64,000 nucleotides of DNA from Caldilineaceae bacterium (GTDB taxonomy: Bacteria; Chloroflexota; Anaerolineae; Caldilineales; Caldilineaceae): positions 332,756 through 396,755 of the forward strand of contig JALHQH010000003.1 in NCBI GenBank assembly GCA_022842065.1, read 5' to 3'. A program made the translations under genes and the position numbers. The first letter of the stretch is position 1; each line of letters starts with the position of its first letter. Below the pieces are notes generated by a model that saw only the letters and a list, made by a program, of their open reading frames with translations, did no database searches and had not been told where the DNA came from. Of this stretch, positions 52,819-61,306 are shown piece after piece.

Positions 52819-52827
52819 TTGCTATAA
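52819..52827 (+). promoter_or_regulatory. Extended -10 promoter before the TumE-like module
   Basis: TGC-TATAAT (52819-52827) forms an extended -10 without a good -35; the leader to ATG 52942 is about 108 bases. The same TGC-TATAAT appears before the DUF433 gene. The rest of the 280-bp gap is AT-rich with nothing else recognised. Confidence 0.6.
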
Positions 52828-52941
52828 TTTCTACATATCTGCATCTTTGTTCGCTAAGGCTGTTATGCGACACCTGCTCGTTGCTTAAGACTTATCATAT
52901 CGTACCGAATGGGTGTACCAGGAAAGGAGTTGGATTAGCTT

Positions 52942-53220
52942 ATGAGTGTTGCTACACTTGAACTTGCGCAATTCATGGGGATCACAGAACCAGAATTAAT
53001 GCATCGCGCTTTGACTGCATTTTTGCAGGAACAACGCCGTGAGGTGTTGCAAATACGGCTAGAACTGCTGGCGCGCTATCGCGCCGAAAGTGTTGCTGAA
53101 TTAGAAGCACAGATTGCAGAGGCAGATGTGCCTGAGCATCCCGCTTGGGAAGATCTAATTGTAGCCGAAAATCTAGGCGCGCGGCTGGAGGAGTTGGATG
53201 CTTATCTCCGCAACTTATGA
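52942..53220 (+). CDS. Small helical protein, putative antitoxin of the TumE-like toxin
   Basis: 92 residues, almost entirely helical and acidic ('ELAQFMGITEPELMHRALTAFLQ', a ribbon-helix-helix- or HTH-like start, then a long helix with 'YRAESVAELEAQIAEADVP'). AAAGGAG is 12 bp before the ATG. It overlaps the next gene by 23 bp, an antitoxin-then-toxin arrangement. It does not look like the Xre-type antitoxin usually paired with TumE. Identity inferred from position. Confidence 0.65.
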   Translation: MSVATLELAQFMGITEPELMHRALTAFLQEQRREVLQIRLELLARYRAESVAELEAQIAEADVPEHPAWEDLIVAENLGARLEELDAYLRNL

Positions 53221-53602
53221 GGAGTTACATCACATTGCCCTGCAAGAATTTAATGAGATTGTCGTATACGCCGAAATTCAGCGCTTACCGACCGGTGATC
53301 CACGCAAATTGCGTCTTTCTCTTGTAGATAATTCATTTATTGATATCTTTGTCTCTGCAACAGGACGCTATTCCTATCACTGGGACCGCACAAGTGCGAC
53401 AGGCCCGATCATCTACCGCCATGACAACGCTCCACACAAAGCATGGCGCTACATTGCCACTTTTCCCAAACATTTTCATGACGGTAGCGAAGAAAATGTT
53501 ACTGAAAGTACCATTAGTAGTCAACCGGCAGAGGCTATACGAGCATTCTGCCATTTTGTGTTAAAAAAATTGCAAAATGAAGCGCAAGAGCGGGAGTCGT
53601 AA
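53198..53602 (+). CDS. TumE/DUF6516-like toxin
   Basis: 134 residues. The pattern 'RLSLVDNSFIDIFVS', 'RYSYHWDRTSATGPIIYRHDNAPH' and 'TFPKHFHDGSEENVTES' matches the DUF6516/TumE family, a putative toxin partner. GGAGG lies 6 bp before ATG 53198, within the upstream gene. It ends 22 bp from the convergent aminotransferase gene. Confidence 0.8.
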   Translation: MLISATYEELHHIALQEFNEIVVYAEIQRLPTGDPRKLRLSLVDNSFIDIFVSATGRYSYHWDRTSATGPIIYRHDNAPHKAWRYIATFPKHFHDGSEENVTESTISSQPAEAIRAFCHFVLKKLQNEAQERES

Positions 53603-53624
53603 TGATAGTTATGTTGTCTCTCAC

Positions 53625-54935
53625 TCAGTTGACCCCCAACGTCTCATGCACTTCGGCCAGTGCCCGATCCAAAATCTCCAGCGCCAGATTCACATCATCC
53701 TTGGTCGCAGTCAATGCAGGGGCAATACGAATCACATTGCCATACAACCCACCCTTGCCAATCAACAGGCCGCGCGCCCGTGTCTCTTCAAAAAGTTGGT
53801 TAACCGCTTTGGGGGCCGGTTCCTTGCTCTGTTGATCGAGCACCATCTCGATCCCCTGCATCAACCCCTTGCCGCGCACCTCGCCGATGAGTGGGTATTT
53901 TTCCCACAGTTTCTCCAGACCATTGCGCAAATGCGCGCCCACCTCACTTACATGGATCGGATTGGCCTCGGTTTCCATCACTTCCAGCGTGGCGCGTGAC
54001 GCCGCGGTGGAGACTGGATTGCCTCCAAAGGTGCTCAAGGTCAGCCCCTTCCCCACCGTCGATTGGGCGATCTCCTGGGTGGTAATTGTGTTGCCTAGCG
54101 GGAAGCCGTTGGCAATGCCCTTGGCCATCGTCATAATATCCGGCTCTACATCCCAATGTTGAATGCCGAACCAATGTTCACCGGTACGGCCAAACGCGGT
54201 CTGCACTTCGTCACAGATAAAGAGGCCGCCGTACTGTTTGGTGATTTCCGTCACCAGTTTGAAATATTCGGGCGGTGGGGTAATAAAGCCACCAACGCCC
54301 TGAATCGGTTCGGCCATAAACGCGGCAATACGCCCCGTGGTCGTCGTACGGATTACATCCTCGACATCACCGGCGCAGGCAACCCCACAAGTGGGATAGG
54401 TCAATTTGAGCGGACAGCGATAACAGTAGGGGTTGATCGCGTGTTTGATGTCCGCGCTAAAACTCTTGCCCACCTTCCAGGTCGAGTGGCCGGCCAGGCT
54501 CATGGTTAAGGAGGTGCCGCCGCTGTAGCCGTGGCGCAGCGCAACAATTTCGCGATTGTCCGTGTACGTCTGGGCCAGCACGACCGCCTTTTCATTCGCT
54601 TCACTGCCCGAGTTGGTAAAAAAGGAAGTTTGTAGTTTACCCGGTGTCAATTCGGCCAGCTTTTCGGCGAGCAAGATCGGGTTCGCATTGGGATAAAGCG
54701 TCGAGGAGTGGACCAGCTTGCCCACCTGCGCGGTCACCGCAGCCACGACCTTGGGATGGTTGTGGCCAATGCTGGTGGTTAAAATGCCGCCAAAGAAGTC
54801 GAGATACTTGTTGCCGTCGGCGTCCCAGACATAAAGCCCCTCGCCATGATCCAACGCAATCGGCTCGGTGTAGTAGAGAATGTGGTTGGGCCAAAGGTAT
54901 TGTCGTTGTTTTTCCAGCAGTTCTTGCGAGGTCAT
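53625..54935 (-). CDS. Class III PLP-dependent aminotransferase (AGXT2/GABA-T-like)
   Basis: 436 residues. Class III features: 'LYVWDADGNKYLDFFGGI', 'SFFTNSGSEANEKAVV', 'FICDEVQTAFGRTG' (Asp that binds the pyridine N) and the Schiff-base Lys in 'DIMTMAKGIANGFPLGN' (about 271). Close to alanine-glyoxylate aminotransferase 2-like enzymes; the amine substrate is unknown. ATG 54935 has AAAGGAGT 8 bp upstream. The open frame continues upstream to 55742, but that part is antisense to the phosphotriesterase gene and is not coding. Confidence 0.94.
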   Translation of the reverse strand: MTSQELLEKQRQYLWPNHILYYTEPIALDHGEGLYVWDADGNKYLDFFGGILTTSIGHNHPKVVAAVTAQVGKLVHSSTLYPNANPILLAEKLAELTPGKLQTSFFTNSGSEANEKAVVLAQTYTDNREIVALRHGYSGGTSLTMSLAGHSTWKVGKSFSADIKHAINPYCYRCPLKLTYPTCGVACAGDVEDVIRTTTTGRIAAFMAEPIQGVGGFITPPPEYFKLVTEITKQYGGLFICDEVQTAFGRTGEHWFGIQHWDVEPDIMTMAKGIANGFPLGNTITTQEIAQSTVGKGLTLSTFGGNPVSTAASRATLEVMETEANPIHVSEVGAHLRNGLEKLWEKYPLIGEVRGKGLMQGIEMVLDQQSKEPAPKAVNQLFEETRARGLLIGKGGLYGNVIRIAPALTATKDDVNLALEILDRALAEVHETLGVN

Positions 54936-54957
54936 GGGGTACTCCTTTGTAAAAGTT

Positions 54958-55039
54958 GCAGAGTGGCAGGGTGGCAAAGTTGTCCCGATCTTACCCTGCT
55001 CACCCATGACTTTGCAACTCTGCCACCCTGCCACTCTGC
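54958..55039. repeat. 25-bp inverted repeat of GAGTGGCAG-type
   Basis: Arms 54958-54982 and 55015-55039 match with one mismatch; both are made of GTGGCAGAG/GTGGCAGGG-like units. It lies between divergent genes for the aminotransferase and the phosphotriesterase-family protein and may affect both promoters. Similar wording (GTGACAGGGTGCAGGG) is found after 20873. Confidence 0.8.
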
Positions 55040-55226
55040 CACCCGAACACGCGCGGTAAAGATTTTGGGCAGCCATTCGCCTGGTTGCACTTTGGTGATA
55101 AAAACGTACAATTGCCCTAGCCATGCCGGCGACTGTATCGCTGCTGGCTGCACCGCATGTCAATCTATCGAGAAGTGGCTGCCCACATGTCACCAAGTGG
55201 CGGGCAATGAGGCGCAGAGAGGAAAA

Positions 55227-56153
55227 ATGTCGATGAAAAAACTGATCACAACCTTGGGGCCATTCACAGAAAACCAACTGGGGATGATCCTCCCCCATGA
55301 ACATATTTTTGTTGACCTGGGGCCAATCGCGGCCGAAAGTTATAAAACGGCTAATGTTGACGAAGTGATTCGGGTGATGCAGCCCGAAATCGAGCAGATC
55401 AAAACGCAGGGTATTACCGCCCTGGTTGAATGTACCCCCGTTGGTGTTGGCCGTCGCGCCGACATTGATCGAGCGGTCTCCCTGGCAACCAACTTGCCGG
55501 TCGTGGTCCCGACAGGCATCTATCGCGAACCGTGGGTGCCGCCTTGGGCACAGGCGGCCAGTGAAGAAGAACTGACTGCGTGGCTGCTCAGTGAGTTGAC
55601 CGACCAGATTGAACAGAGTGGTGTGCAAGCCGCGTGGATTAAGGTGAGTGCGGGCGACGATGGCATCACGCCTTGTGAAACAAAAATTCTGCGTGCGGCA
55701 GCCAAAGCGGGGGCGGCGACCAACGCCATCATCGGCAGCCACACGATCCGTGGGTGCGTCGTGCGCGATCAGCTAGATATTATCGCGGCGGCTGGCTATA
55801 CCGCTGATCGGTTCATCTGGATTCATACGCAGGCAGAACCAGATTTTGCCCTGCACCTGGAAATGGCCGCACGCGGCTGCTGGTTGGAATATGATTCCAT
55901 CGGTAGTGAGCACCCCGGCGATGAACAACTGATCAGTTGGATTCAACAATTACTGGCCGCGGGTTACGGCGACAAGTTGCTCTTAAGCCATGACCGAGGC
56001 TGGTATGATCCTTCTAAACCCAGTGGTGGGACGCCCAAGCCTTATACTTATCTGGTCGCGCATTTTCTACCCGCCCTACGTCGGGCGGGTGTGGATGAGA
56101 GCACCTTGCGACAATTAACCCAGGTTAATCCTTTTCATGCCTACGCACGCTAA
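55227..56153 (+). CDS. Phosphotriesterase-family metal-dependent hydrolase
   Basis: 308-residue TIM-barrel hydrolase. Metal ligands: H-x-H in 'GMILPHEHIF' (about 24-26), a Lys for carbamylation in 'AAWIKVSAGDDG' (about 138), His in 'IGSHTIRG' (about 171) and 'FIWIHTQAEP' (about 199), Asp in 'LLLSHDRGW' (about 255). Homologues often act as lactonases or aryldialkylphosphatase-like esterases. GAGAGG lies before the start; ATG 55227 or 55233. It may cooperate with the divergent aminotransferase. Confidence 0.92.
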   Translation: MSMKKLITTLGPFTENQLGMILPHEHIFVDLGPIAAESYKTANVDEVIRVMQPEIEQIKTQGITALVECTPVGVGRRADIDRAVSLATNLPVVVPTGIYREPWVPPWAQAASEEELTAWLLSELTDQIEQSGVQAAWIKVSAGDDGITPCETKILRAAAKAGAATNAIIGSHTIRGCVVRDQLDIIAAAGYTADRFIWIHTQAEPDFALHLEMAARGCWLEYDSIGSEHPGDEQLISWIQQLLAAGYGDKLLLSHDRGWYDPSKPSGGTPKPYTYLVAHFLPALRRAGVDESTLRQLTQVNPFHAYAR

Positions 56154-56275
56154 CTGTTTCTGCTGCTTATGAGCGGTCATAATCTCAGCACAAGTGAAAT
56201 GAAACTTTAATGGTTCAATTTGATCTTAGTGGGTTGACATCCCGCCCCGCCGTAAACGCGCCCAGTAGGCACCCT

Positions 56276-56342
56276 GGCTACCCAACAACGCCGGGTAAAC
56301 CCGGCTCCCATAGCCGGGTTTACCCGGCGTTGTTGGGTAGCC
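56276..56342. repeat. Perfect 31-bp palindrome
   Basis: Arms 56276-56306 and 56312-56342 are perfect (core CAACGCCGGGTAAACCCGG), loop CCCAT. It lies in the 510-bp gap between the phosphotriesterase-like and LacI genes; no gene is seen in that gap, only this element, the promoter at 56462 and AT-rich sequence. Confidence 0.92.
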
Positions 56343-56461
56343 CTGCGGCTTTAGCCCGGGGCGATCTTGGTAATCCCCTCCGCGCGGTAAATCAGCAAAG
56401 CTCCATCAACGGGATATTTGGCCGCGAAAATTGGGAACGAGTTGCGTGACAAAATTGGGGG

Positions 56462-56490
56462 TTGACAAAAGCTGTGACTTCCCCTATAAT
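56462..56490 (+). promoter_or_regulatory. Consensus promoter of LacI regulator 2
   Basis: TTGACA (56462-56467), a 17-bp spacer and TATAAT (56485-56490), a perfect match to the housekeeping consensus. The leader to the ATG is about 170 bases and contains the palindrome TGAAATTTCA soon after the start, a possible operator. Confidence 0.9.
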
Positions 56491-56664
56491 CCCAAACAAT
56501 TCACCTGAAATTTCAAACTTGCTTCCCAAATTTTTATTATAATTTCAAATGAATGCAAACGACGCTCTCCCCTGCTCGTTTGTTTGACTGGTAATCTCCC
56601 TTTGCGGCGGGCGGGTGTATCCTGCTCAACCAAAGCCAACTCTGTAGTCCAGGCGCATCTTTCT

Positions 56665-57690
56665 ATGTCTGTTACTCTGCAAGCAGTGGCGGAACTGGCT
56701 GGTGTTTCGATTGGTACGGCCTCGCAAGCACTCAATCAACGCCCAAATGTTGCCCTGCCGACACGCCAGCGCGTGTTGGAGGCGGCGCGCACCCTTGGCT
56801 ACCCGGTACGTTTCAACGGTGATGAACCGGTGGAGCCGACGATTGCGCTGGTTGGGATGCTGGTTAAACATGATGTGAATTTGCCGGTGGCTGTTAATGC
56901 GTTTTACTCCCATGTGCAAGCGGGGGTGGAACGGGCCTGTCGCCACAACGGCATCAACCTGATGTACGCGGCGATTGAAGTCGACCAGAGCAACCGACCG
57001 GTGGCCTGGCCGGCGCTGGTCAATGAGAAGGGGCTCGATGGCTTATTGCTGCTCGGCACATTGATTGACGATGCGCTGGAAGTGATGCAGCAGCGTCAGA
57101 ATATCCCCACGGTGCTCATCGATAGTTACGGCCCTAGCGAGACCTTTGACATGGTACATATTGATAATGCGCAGGGGACTCAAGTTGCCATCACCCATCT
57201 GTTACAACAGGGCCATCGTCACATTGGGCTGGTTGGCTATAATAAAGCGTCTCCCCCTAGTTTTCAAGAGCGCCACCGCGCCTATTGCGAAACTTTGTTA
57301 CGGCATGGCATTACCTCCTGTTACGTCGCCGAATCTCACCATTCAATGAGTGATGCTTATCGGGCCACCCAGCAACTGCTGCAGGCCTCGCCCGAGGTCA
57401 CCGCGATTTTTGGCTGTATGGATCTCGCCGCGTTTGGGGCGATGAATGCCTGTCTCGACGCGGGGCTACGCATCCCGGACGATATCTCGATTATCGGCTT
57501 TGATAACATCGATCTGGCCGGCGAAATTCGGCCTGGCCTGACGACCGTCCATGTGCATAAAAATTGGATGGGTATGCTCGGCGTGCGGCGGCTGATCGAG
57601 CGGGTGCGCTACCCAGAACAACCGGCGACGAAGACGTTGATCTCTACCCACCTCGTTGCGCGCGATTCCGTCGCTGCACCGGTGCGGTAG
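56665..57690 (+). CDS. LacI-family transcriptional regulator 2
   Basis: 341 residues. DNA-binding domain 'TLQAVAELAGVSIGTASQALN' and hinge 'VLEAARTLGYPVRF'; ligand domain with 'GLVGYNKASPPSFQERHRAYC' and 'IIGFDNIDLAGEIRPGLTTVH'. ATG 56665 is used because the HTH begins right after it; no ribosome site is visible, and the ORF can run back to 56584. It stands directly before the complete peptide-type importer and likely regulates it. Confidence 0.9.
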   Translation: MSVTLQAVAELAGVSIGTASQALNQRPNVALPTRQRVLEAARTLGYPVRFNGDEPVEPTIALVGMLVKHDVNLPVAVNAFYSHVQAGVERACRHNGINLMYAAIEVDQSNRPVAWPALVNEKGLDGLLLLGTLIDDALEVMQQRQNIPTVLIDSYGPSETFDMVHIDNAQGTQVAITHLLQQGHRHIGLVGYNKASPPSFQERHRAYCETLLRHGITSCYVAESHHSMSDAYRATQQLLQASPEVTAIFGCMDLAAFGAMNACLDAGLRIPDDISIIGFDNIDLAGEIRPGLTTVHVHKNWMGMLGVRRLIERVRYPEQPATKTLISTHLVARDSVAAPVR

Positions 57691-57735
57691 TTGGATTAAG
57701 TTTTTAACTGCTCCCTGTTTTGTAATGTCCGTTTT

Positions 57736-57847
57736 GTAACGACTAACCCCTCCCTAACCCTCCCCTGACAAGGGAGGGCATCGTTGACGATGCAGCTGTT
57801 CCTCCCCTGAGCTGGGGGAGGTTAGGTGGGGGTTGCTTGGTCGTTAC
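57736..57847. repeat. Fold-back element between regulator and importer
   Basis: GTAACGAC at 57736-57743 pairs with GTCGTTAC at 57840-57847, and the inner parts (CCCCTCCCTAACCCTCCCC against GGGGAGGTTAGGTGGGGG) are imperfectly complementary. CGTTTTGTA flanks it on both sides. It is about 112 bp long and MITE-like, with no coding capacity. Confidence 0.7.
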
Positions 57848-57952
57848 CCGTTTTGTATAAATCCCGTTTTCTCCCTACTTTGTGATTCCTGTTTTTGTGT
57901 AGATCCCGTTGTCCCAATCAATTCCTACCCTTTTGTTACCTGAGGAGGTACC

Positions 57953-59980
57953 ATGAGAAAGCATCTCTTTTGGAGCGTGCTGCTAATTATGGCCCTGTTG
58001 ATCAGCGCCTGTGGTGGTGCATCAGCTCCTACCGTGATGGAGCAAATGGCTGCTGAAACCGAAGCCGATGCGACTGCCGCACCGGCGGCAGAGGCGGCGT
58101 CAACGTCAGCTTCCGGTTATGCCGAATCACCCATGCTGGCCGAACGCGTGGCCGCAGGCGAATTGCCACCGGTGGAGGAACGGTTACCCGTCAACCCTGC
58201 GGTCGTCGCCCCCACCAATGAAGTCGGTCAATATGGTGGCGAATTCCGGATGGGTTTTGTGGGCAATAACGCAGGCTGGGGTGGCCTCTGGTTTGTCACC
58301 GGCTGGGAGAATCTGGTGATCTGGAAAGCGGATTTCTCCGGGGTCGAGCCGAACATTGCCGAGCGCTGGGAAGTCAGCGACGATGTGCGCGAATATACCT
58401 TCCACCTGCGCGAAGGCATGAAGTGGTCCGACGGTGAGCCTTTCACTGCGGACGACATTATGTTCTACATTGATGATATCCTTTTCAATGAAGAACTCTC
58501 GCCCGCCGGCCCGGTTGCCGACTGGTTGCCCGCTAGTACTGGTGATGCCTTTAAAGCCGAAAAGATCGACGACTACACGGTCAAATTTATCTTTGTCGAG
58601 CCATATGGTACCTTTCTCTATAACCTGCCGACTTGGGCGGGCCGCCATATCACCTTCTTCCCCAAACATTACTTGAGCCAATTCCACGCTGATTATAACC
58701 CGGATGTTGCTGCGTTGGTCGAGGCGGAAGAAGGGGTTGAGGATTGGGTCGGTCTCTTTAACAAAAAGGCCGCCGGCCCCACCGATGATACCCAGGGCTT
58801 TTACAACGAACCCGACCGCCCCCTGCTCTTCCCCTGGATTATTACGCAACCGCTGGGCACAGGTACGACGATCCAACTTGCGCGCAATCCCTACTACTGG
58901 AAAGTTGACACTGCCGGCAATCAACTGCCCTACATCGACACCTTTGTCGGGATCTCTTACCAGGATGCCGAAAGCCGCACCTTTGCCATGCTCAACGGCG
59001 ATCTGGATATTGTGAAGGATCCGGGCGATGAGAACCGCATTCTCTACTTTGATGCCATGGATTCGGGCAAACCGCTCCAGATCAACACGGGCATCTCGGA
59101 TGGCGCCAACAGCAACACGATCCACTTCAACCGCACGATTGCCGACCCGGTGAAGGCCGAAATTTTTGCTAACAAAGATTTCCGCATCGGCATGTCCTAC
59201 GCCATCAACCGCCAAGAGATCATCGACATCGTCCACCAAGGCCAGGGCACACCATCCCAGCAGTCCCCTCTGGAAAGTTCGCCCCTCTTTAATGAGACGC
59301 TGGCCACTCAATATGCCGACTATGACCCAGCGCTGGCCAACGAGCATCTGGACAAGGTGCTGCCCGAAAAGGACAGTGACGGCTTCCGCTTGGGGCCGGA
59401 TGGCAATCGCCTGTCGATTGTCTTCTCGGTTTCCAATGACCTCTCTTATGGCACCAACTGGGTGCAGACCGCAGAACTGTTGACCCAATACTGGGCAGCA
59501 GTTGGGGTCGAAGTGGTGCTGAATTCGATGCCCGACGTGCAGTTCACCGAAAACAAAGCGGCCAACGAAGTTGAAGCGACCATGTACACCGGCGAAGGTG
59601 GGGCTGGGATCACAGCAATTCTTGACCCACGGTACTACACCCCTGGTGAATATTTTGGCATGTTTGGGAATGGCTGGTATTACAGTCGCGTCGGCGCAGC
59701 CGATGCTGTCCAAGTCGAAATGCCTGATGAGATGGTGCAACTACGCGCCAAGTACGAAGCCGTCCTCACCGCCCCCACCCAGGATGAGCAAGTTGCCGCC
59801 ATGAGCGAAGTCATTGCCGACGCCGCCGAGCAATTTTATGTCATCGGCATCTCCCGCCCCGGCACCGGCTTCCAACCCTTCCACGCCCGCGTCCGCAACC
59901 TCCCCGAAGAGTGGATCGTCGGCTGGATCGAAGGCGTGCAGAAGATTTTGTACCCGGAACAGTGGTATTTGGCGGAATAG
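57953..59980 (+). CDS. Peptide-type ABC transporter substrate-binding lipoprotein (family 5), large form
   Basis: 675 residues, longer than usual (about 540). Lipobox 'LIMALLISACGGASAP', then a 45-residue A/E/T-rich linker. The SBP_bac_5 fold starts around residue 85 ('GQYGGEFRMGFVGNN') and includes 'EYTFHLREGMKWSDGEPFTA' and 'FRIGMSYAINRQEIIDIV'. The large size and 'PYIDTFVGISYQDAESRTF' are typical of the long Chloroflexota-type binding proteins probably used for oligosaccharides. GAGGAGGT 4 bp before the ATG is an excellent ribosome site. Confidence 0.93.
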   Translation: MRKHLFWSVLLIMALLISACGGASAPTVMEQMAAETEADATAAPAAEAASTSASGYAESPMLAERVAAGELPPVEERLPVNPAVVAPTNEVGQYGGEFRMGFVGNNAGWGGLWFVTGWENLVIWKADFSGVEPNIAERWEVSDDVREYTFHLREGMKWSDGEPFTADDIMFYIDDILFNEELSPAGPVADWLPASTGDAFKAEKIDDYTVKFIFVEPYGTFLYNLPTWAGRHITFFPKHYLSQFHADYNPDVAALVEAEEGVEDWVGLFNKKAAGPTDDTQGFYNEPDRPLLFPWIITQPLGTGTTIQLARNPYYWKVDTAGNQLPYIDTFVGISYQDAESRTFAMLNGDLDIVKDPGDENRILYFDAMDSGKPLQINTGISDGANSNTIHFNRTIADPVKAEIFANKDFRIGMSYAINRQEIIDIVHQGQGTPSQQSPLESSPLFNETLATQYADYDPALANEHLDKVLPEKDSDGFRLGPDGNRLSIVFSVSNDLSYGTNWVQTAELLTQYWAAVGVEVVLNSMPDVQFTENKAANEVEATMYTGEGGAGITAILDPRYYTPGEYFGMFGNGWYYSRVGAADAVQVEMPDEMVQLRAKYEAVLTAPTQDEQVAAMSEVIADAAEQFYVIGISRPGTGFQPFHARVRNLPEEWIVGWIEGVQKILYPEQWYLAE

Positions 59981-59995
59981 GGAGAGGGAGATAGG

Positions 59996-60111
59996 GAAAT
60001 CGGTACATCAGTAAATCGGTATATCGGTAGCTGCTACACTACCAACTGATCTACCGATTTCCTGATGTACTTATCTACCGATGTACCGATTTACTGATGT
60101 ACCGATGTACT
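59996..60111. repeat. Inverted arrays of 8-bp GATNTACY units
   Basis: Up to about 60030 the units run as GTANATCG, then after a 20-bp spacer the complementary units (GATNTACC/T) run to 60111, so the RNA can fold back on itself. Compared with 1031-1094 the unit is the same. It separates the binding-protein gene from its permease gene. Confidence 0.88.
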
Positions 60112-60134
60112 TTCCCCCCGCCAGGAGCAATCGC

Positions 60135-61124
60135 ATGTGGAAATATCTGGCCCGGCGCACCGGCTATATGATCTTCACCATCTGGGTGGTCTCGATGATC
60201 TCCTTTGCGGTGATCCAATTGCCGCCGGGCGATTATGTGACCAATATGGTCTCGCAAATGTTGGGGCAGGGGGCCAAAGAGATCCCGCCTGAATTTGAGG
60301 CGCAGTTGCGCGAACAGTATGGCCTGAATCAGCCGATGTATGTGCAGTACTTCAAGTGGATCCGTAATATTATCCTGCACGGCGAATTTGGCTACTCGTT
60401 TATCTACAAACGCGACGCTGCCGACCTGATTGTTGAGCGGTTGCCCCTGACCCTGGCCCTTTCCTTATCGACTTTCGTTTTCGTCTGGATTGTGTCGCTG
60501 CCGATTGGGATCTATTCGGCGGTGCGCAAATATTCGTTGGGCGACTATGTGGCGACCTTTATTGGCTTTATTGGCCTCGCCACGCCCGATTTTCTGCTGG
60601 CGCTCGTCTTCCTCTTCTTGAGCTATAAGTACCTGGGCCAGGCGATGATCGGCCTTTTTTCCCAACAATATATGGACGCGCCCTGGTCGCTGGCTCGATT
60701 CGGCGATATGTTGCAACATCTCTGGATTCCCGTGATCATCATTGGCACCGCAGGCACCGCTGGGTTAATCCGCACCATGCGCGCCAATTTGCTCGATGAG
60801 CTGAATAAACCCTATGTGGAGACCGCGCGCTCCAAAGGGGTTTCTGAGTTGCGGTTGCTGCTCAAATATCCGGTGCGCCATGCCATGAACCCTTTTGTTG
60901 CGACGATTGGTTGGGCCTTGCCGGGGTTGATTTCCGGTGAAGCGCTCGTTTCGATAGTGCTGAATCTGCCCACATCGGGACCGGTGCTGCTCAACGCGTT
61001 GATTACTCAGGATATGTACGTCGCCGCCGGCTTTATCCTGATGCTCTGTACGCTGACCGTCATCGGCACCTTTATTTCTGATCTGTTACTCGCGTGGCTC
61101 GACCCGCGCATTCGGTTGGAGTAG
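60135..61124 (+). CDS. Peptide-type ABC transporter permease (DppB-like) 3
   Basis: 329 residues from ATG 60135 (AGGAGC upstream). Starts 'MWKYLARRTGYMIFTIWVVS', has 'QLPPGDYVTNM', and an EAA loop 'PYVETARSKGVSELRLL'. The longer ORF from 60081 translates the repeat array and is not accepted. Confidence 0.94.
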   Translation: MWKYLARRTGYMIFTIWVVSMISFAVIQLPPGDYVTNMVSQMLGQGAKEIPPEFEAQLREQYGLNQPMYVQYFKWIRNIILHGEFGYSFIYKRDAADLIVERLPLTLALSLSTFVFVWIVSLPIGIYSAVRKYSLGDYVATFIGFIGLATPDFLLALVFLFLSYKYLGQAMIGLFSQQYMDAPWSLARFGDMLQHLWIPVIIIGTAGTAGLIRTMRANLLDELNKPYVETARSKGVSELRLLLKYPVRHAMNPFVATIGWALPGLISGEALVSIVLNLPTSGPVLLNALITQDMYVAAGFILMLCTLTVIGTFISDLLLAWLDPRIRLE

Positions 61125-61136
61125 GGAAGGGGGATA

Positions 61137-61276
61137 GGTAAATCGGTAAATCGGGACATCGGTAAGGGATTGGCTCCGTACGATGGTTTACTGTGTCTCA
61201 GTCTACTGATTTACCGATGTACTGATGTACCAATGTACCGATGTACTGATGTACTGATGTACTGATTTACCCTTCT
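61137..61276. repeat. Inverted arrays of 8-bp GATNTACY units
   Basis: Left arm units (GGTAAATC, GGGACATC) at 61137-61165 face at least eight right-arm units (GATTTACC, GATGTACT and variants) at 61205-61272. Third array of this unit in the window, again at a junction inside an importer operon. Confidence 0.88.
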
Positions 61277-61306
61277 ACTTGTTCTACCACCAAGGGAATT
61301 CTTTCT

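Noticed and set aside
54936..55742. Upstream part of a 705-codon minus-strand open frame joined to the aminotransferase
   Set aside because: It runs antisense through the phosphotriesterase-family gene, which has all its metal ligands; the aminotransferase has a good ribosome site and homology start at 54935.
56210..56449. 79-codon ORF over the 31-bp palindrome
   Set aside because: Composed of the palindrome arms, no ribosome site and no similarity to a known protein.
58184..59740. 518-codon minus-strand open frame
   Set aside because: It is the complement of the large binding-protein gene, with no domain of its own; a result of codon bias.
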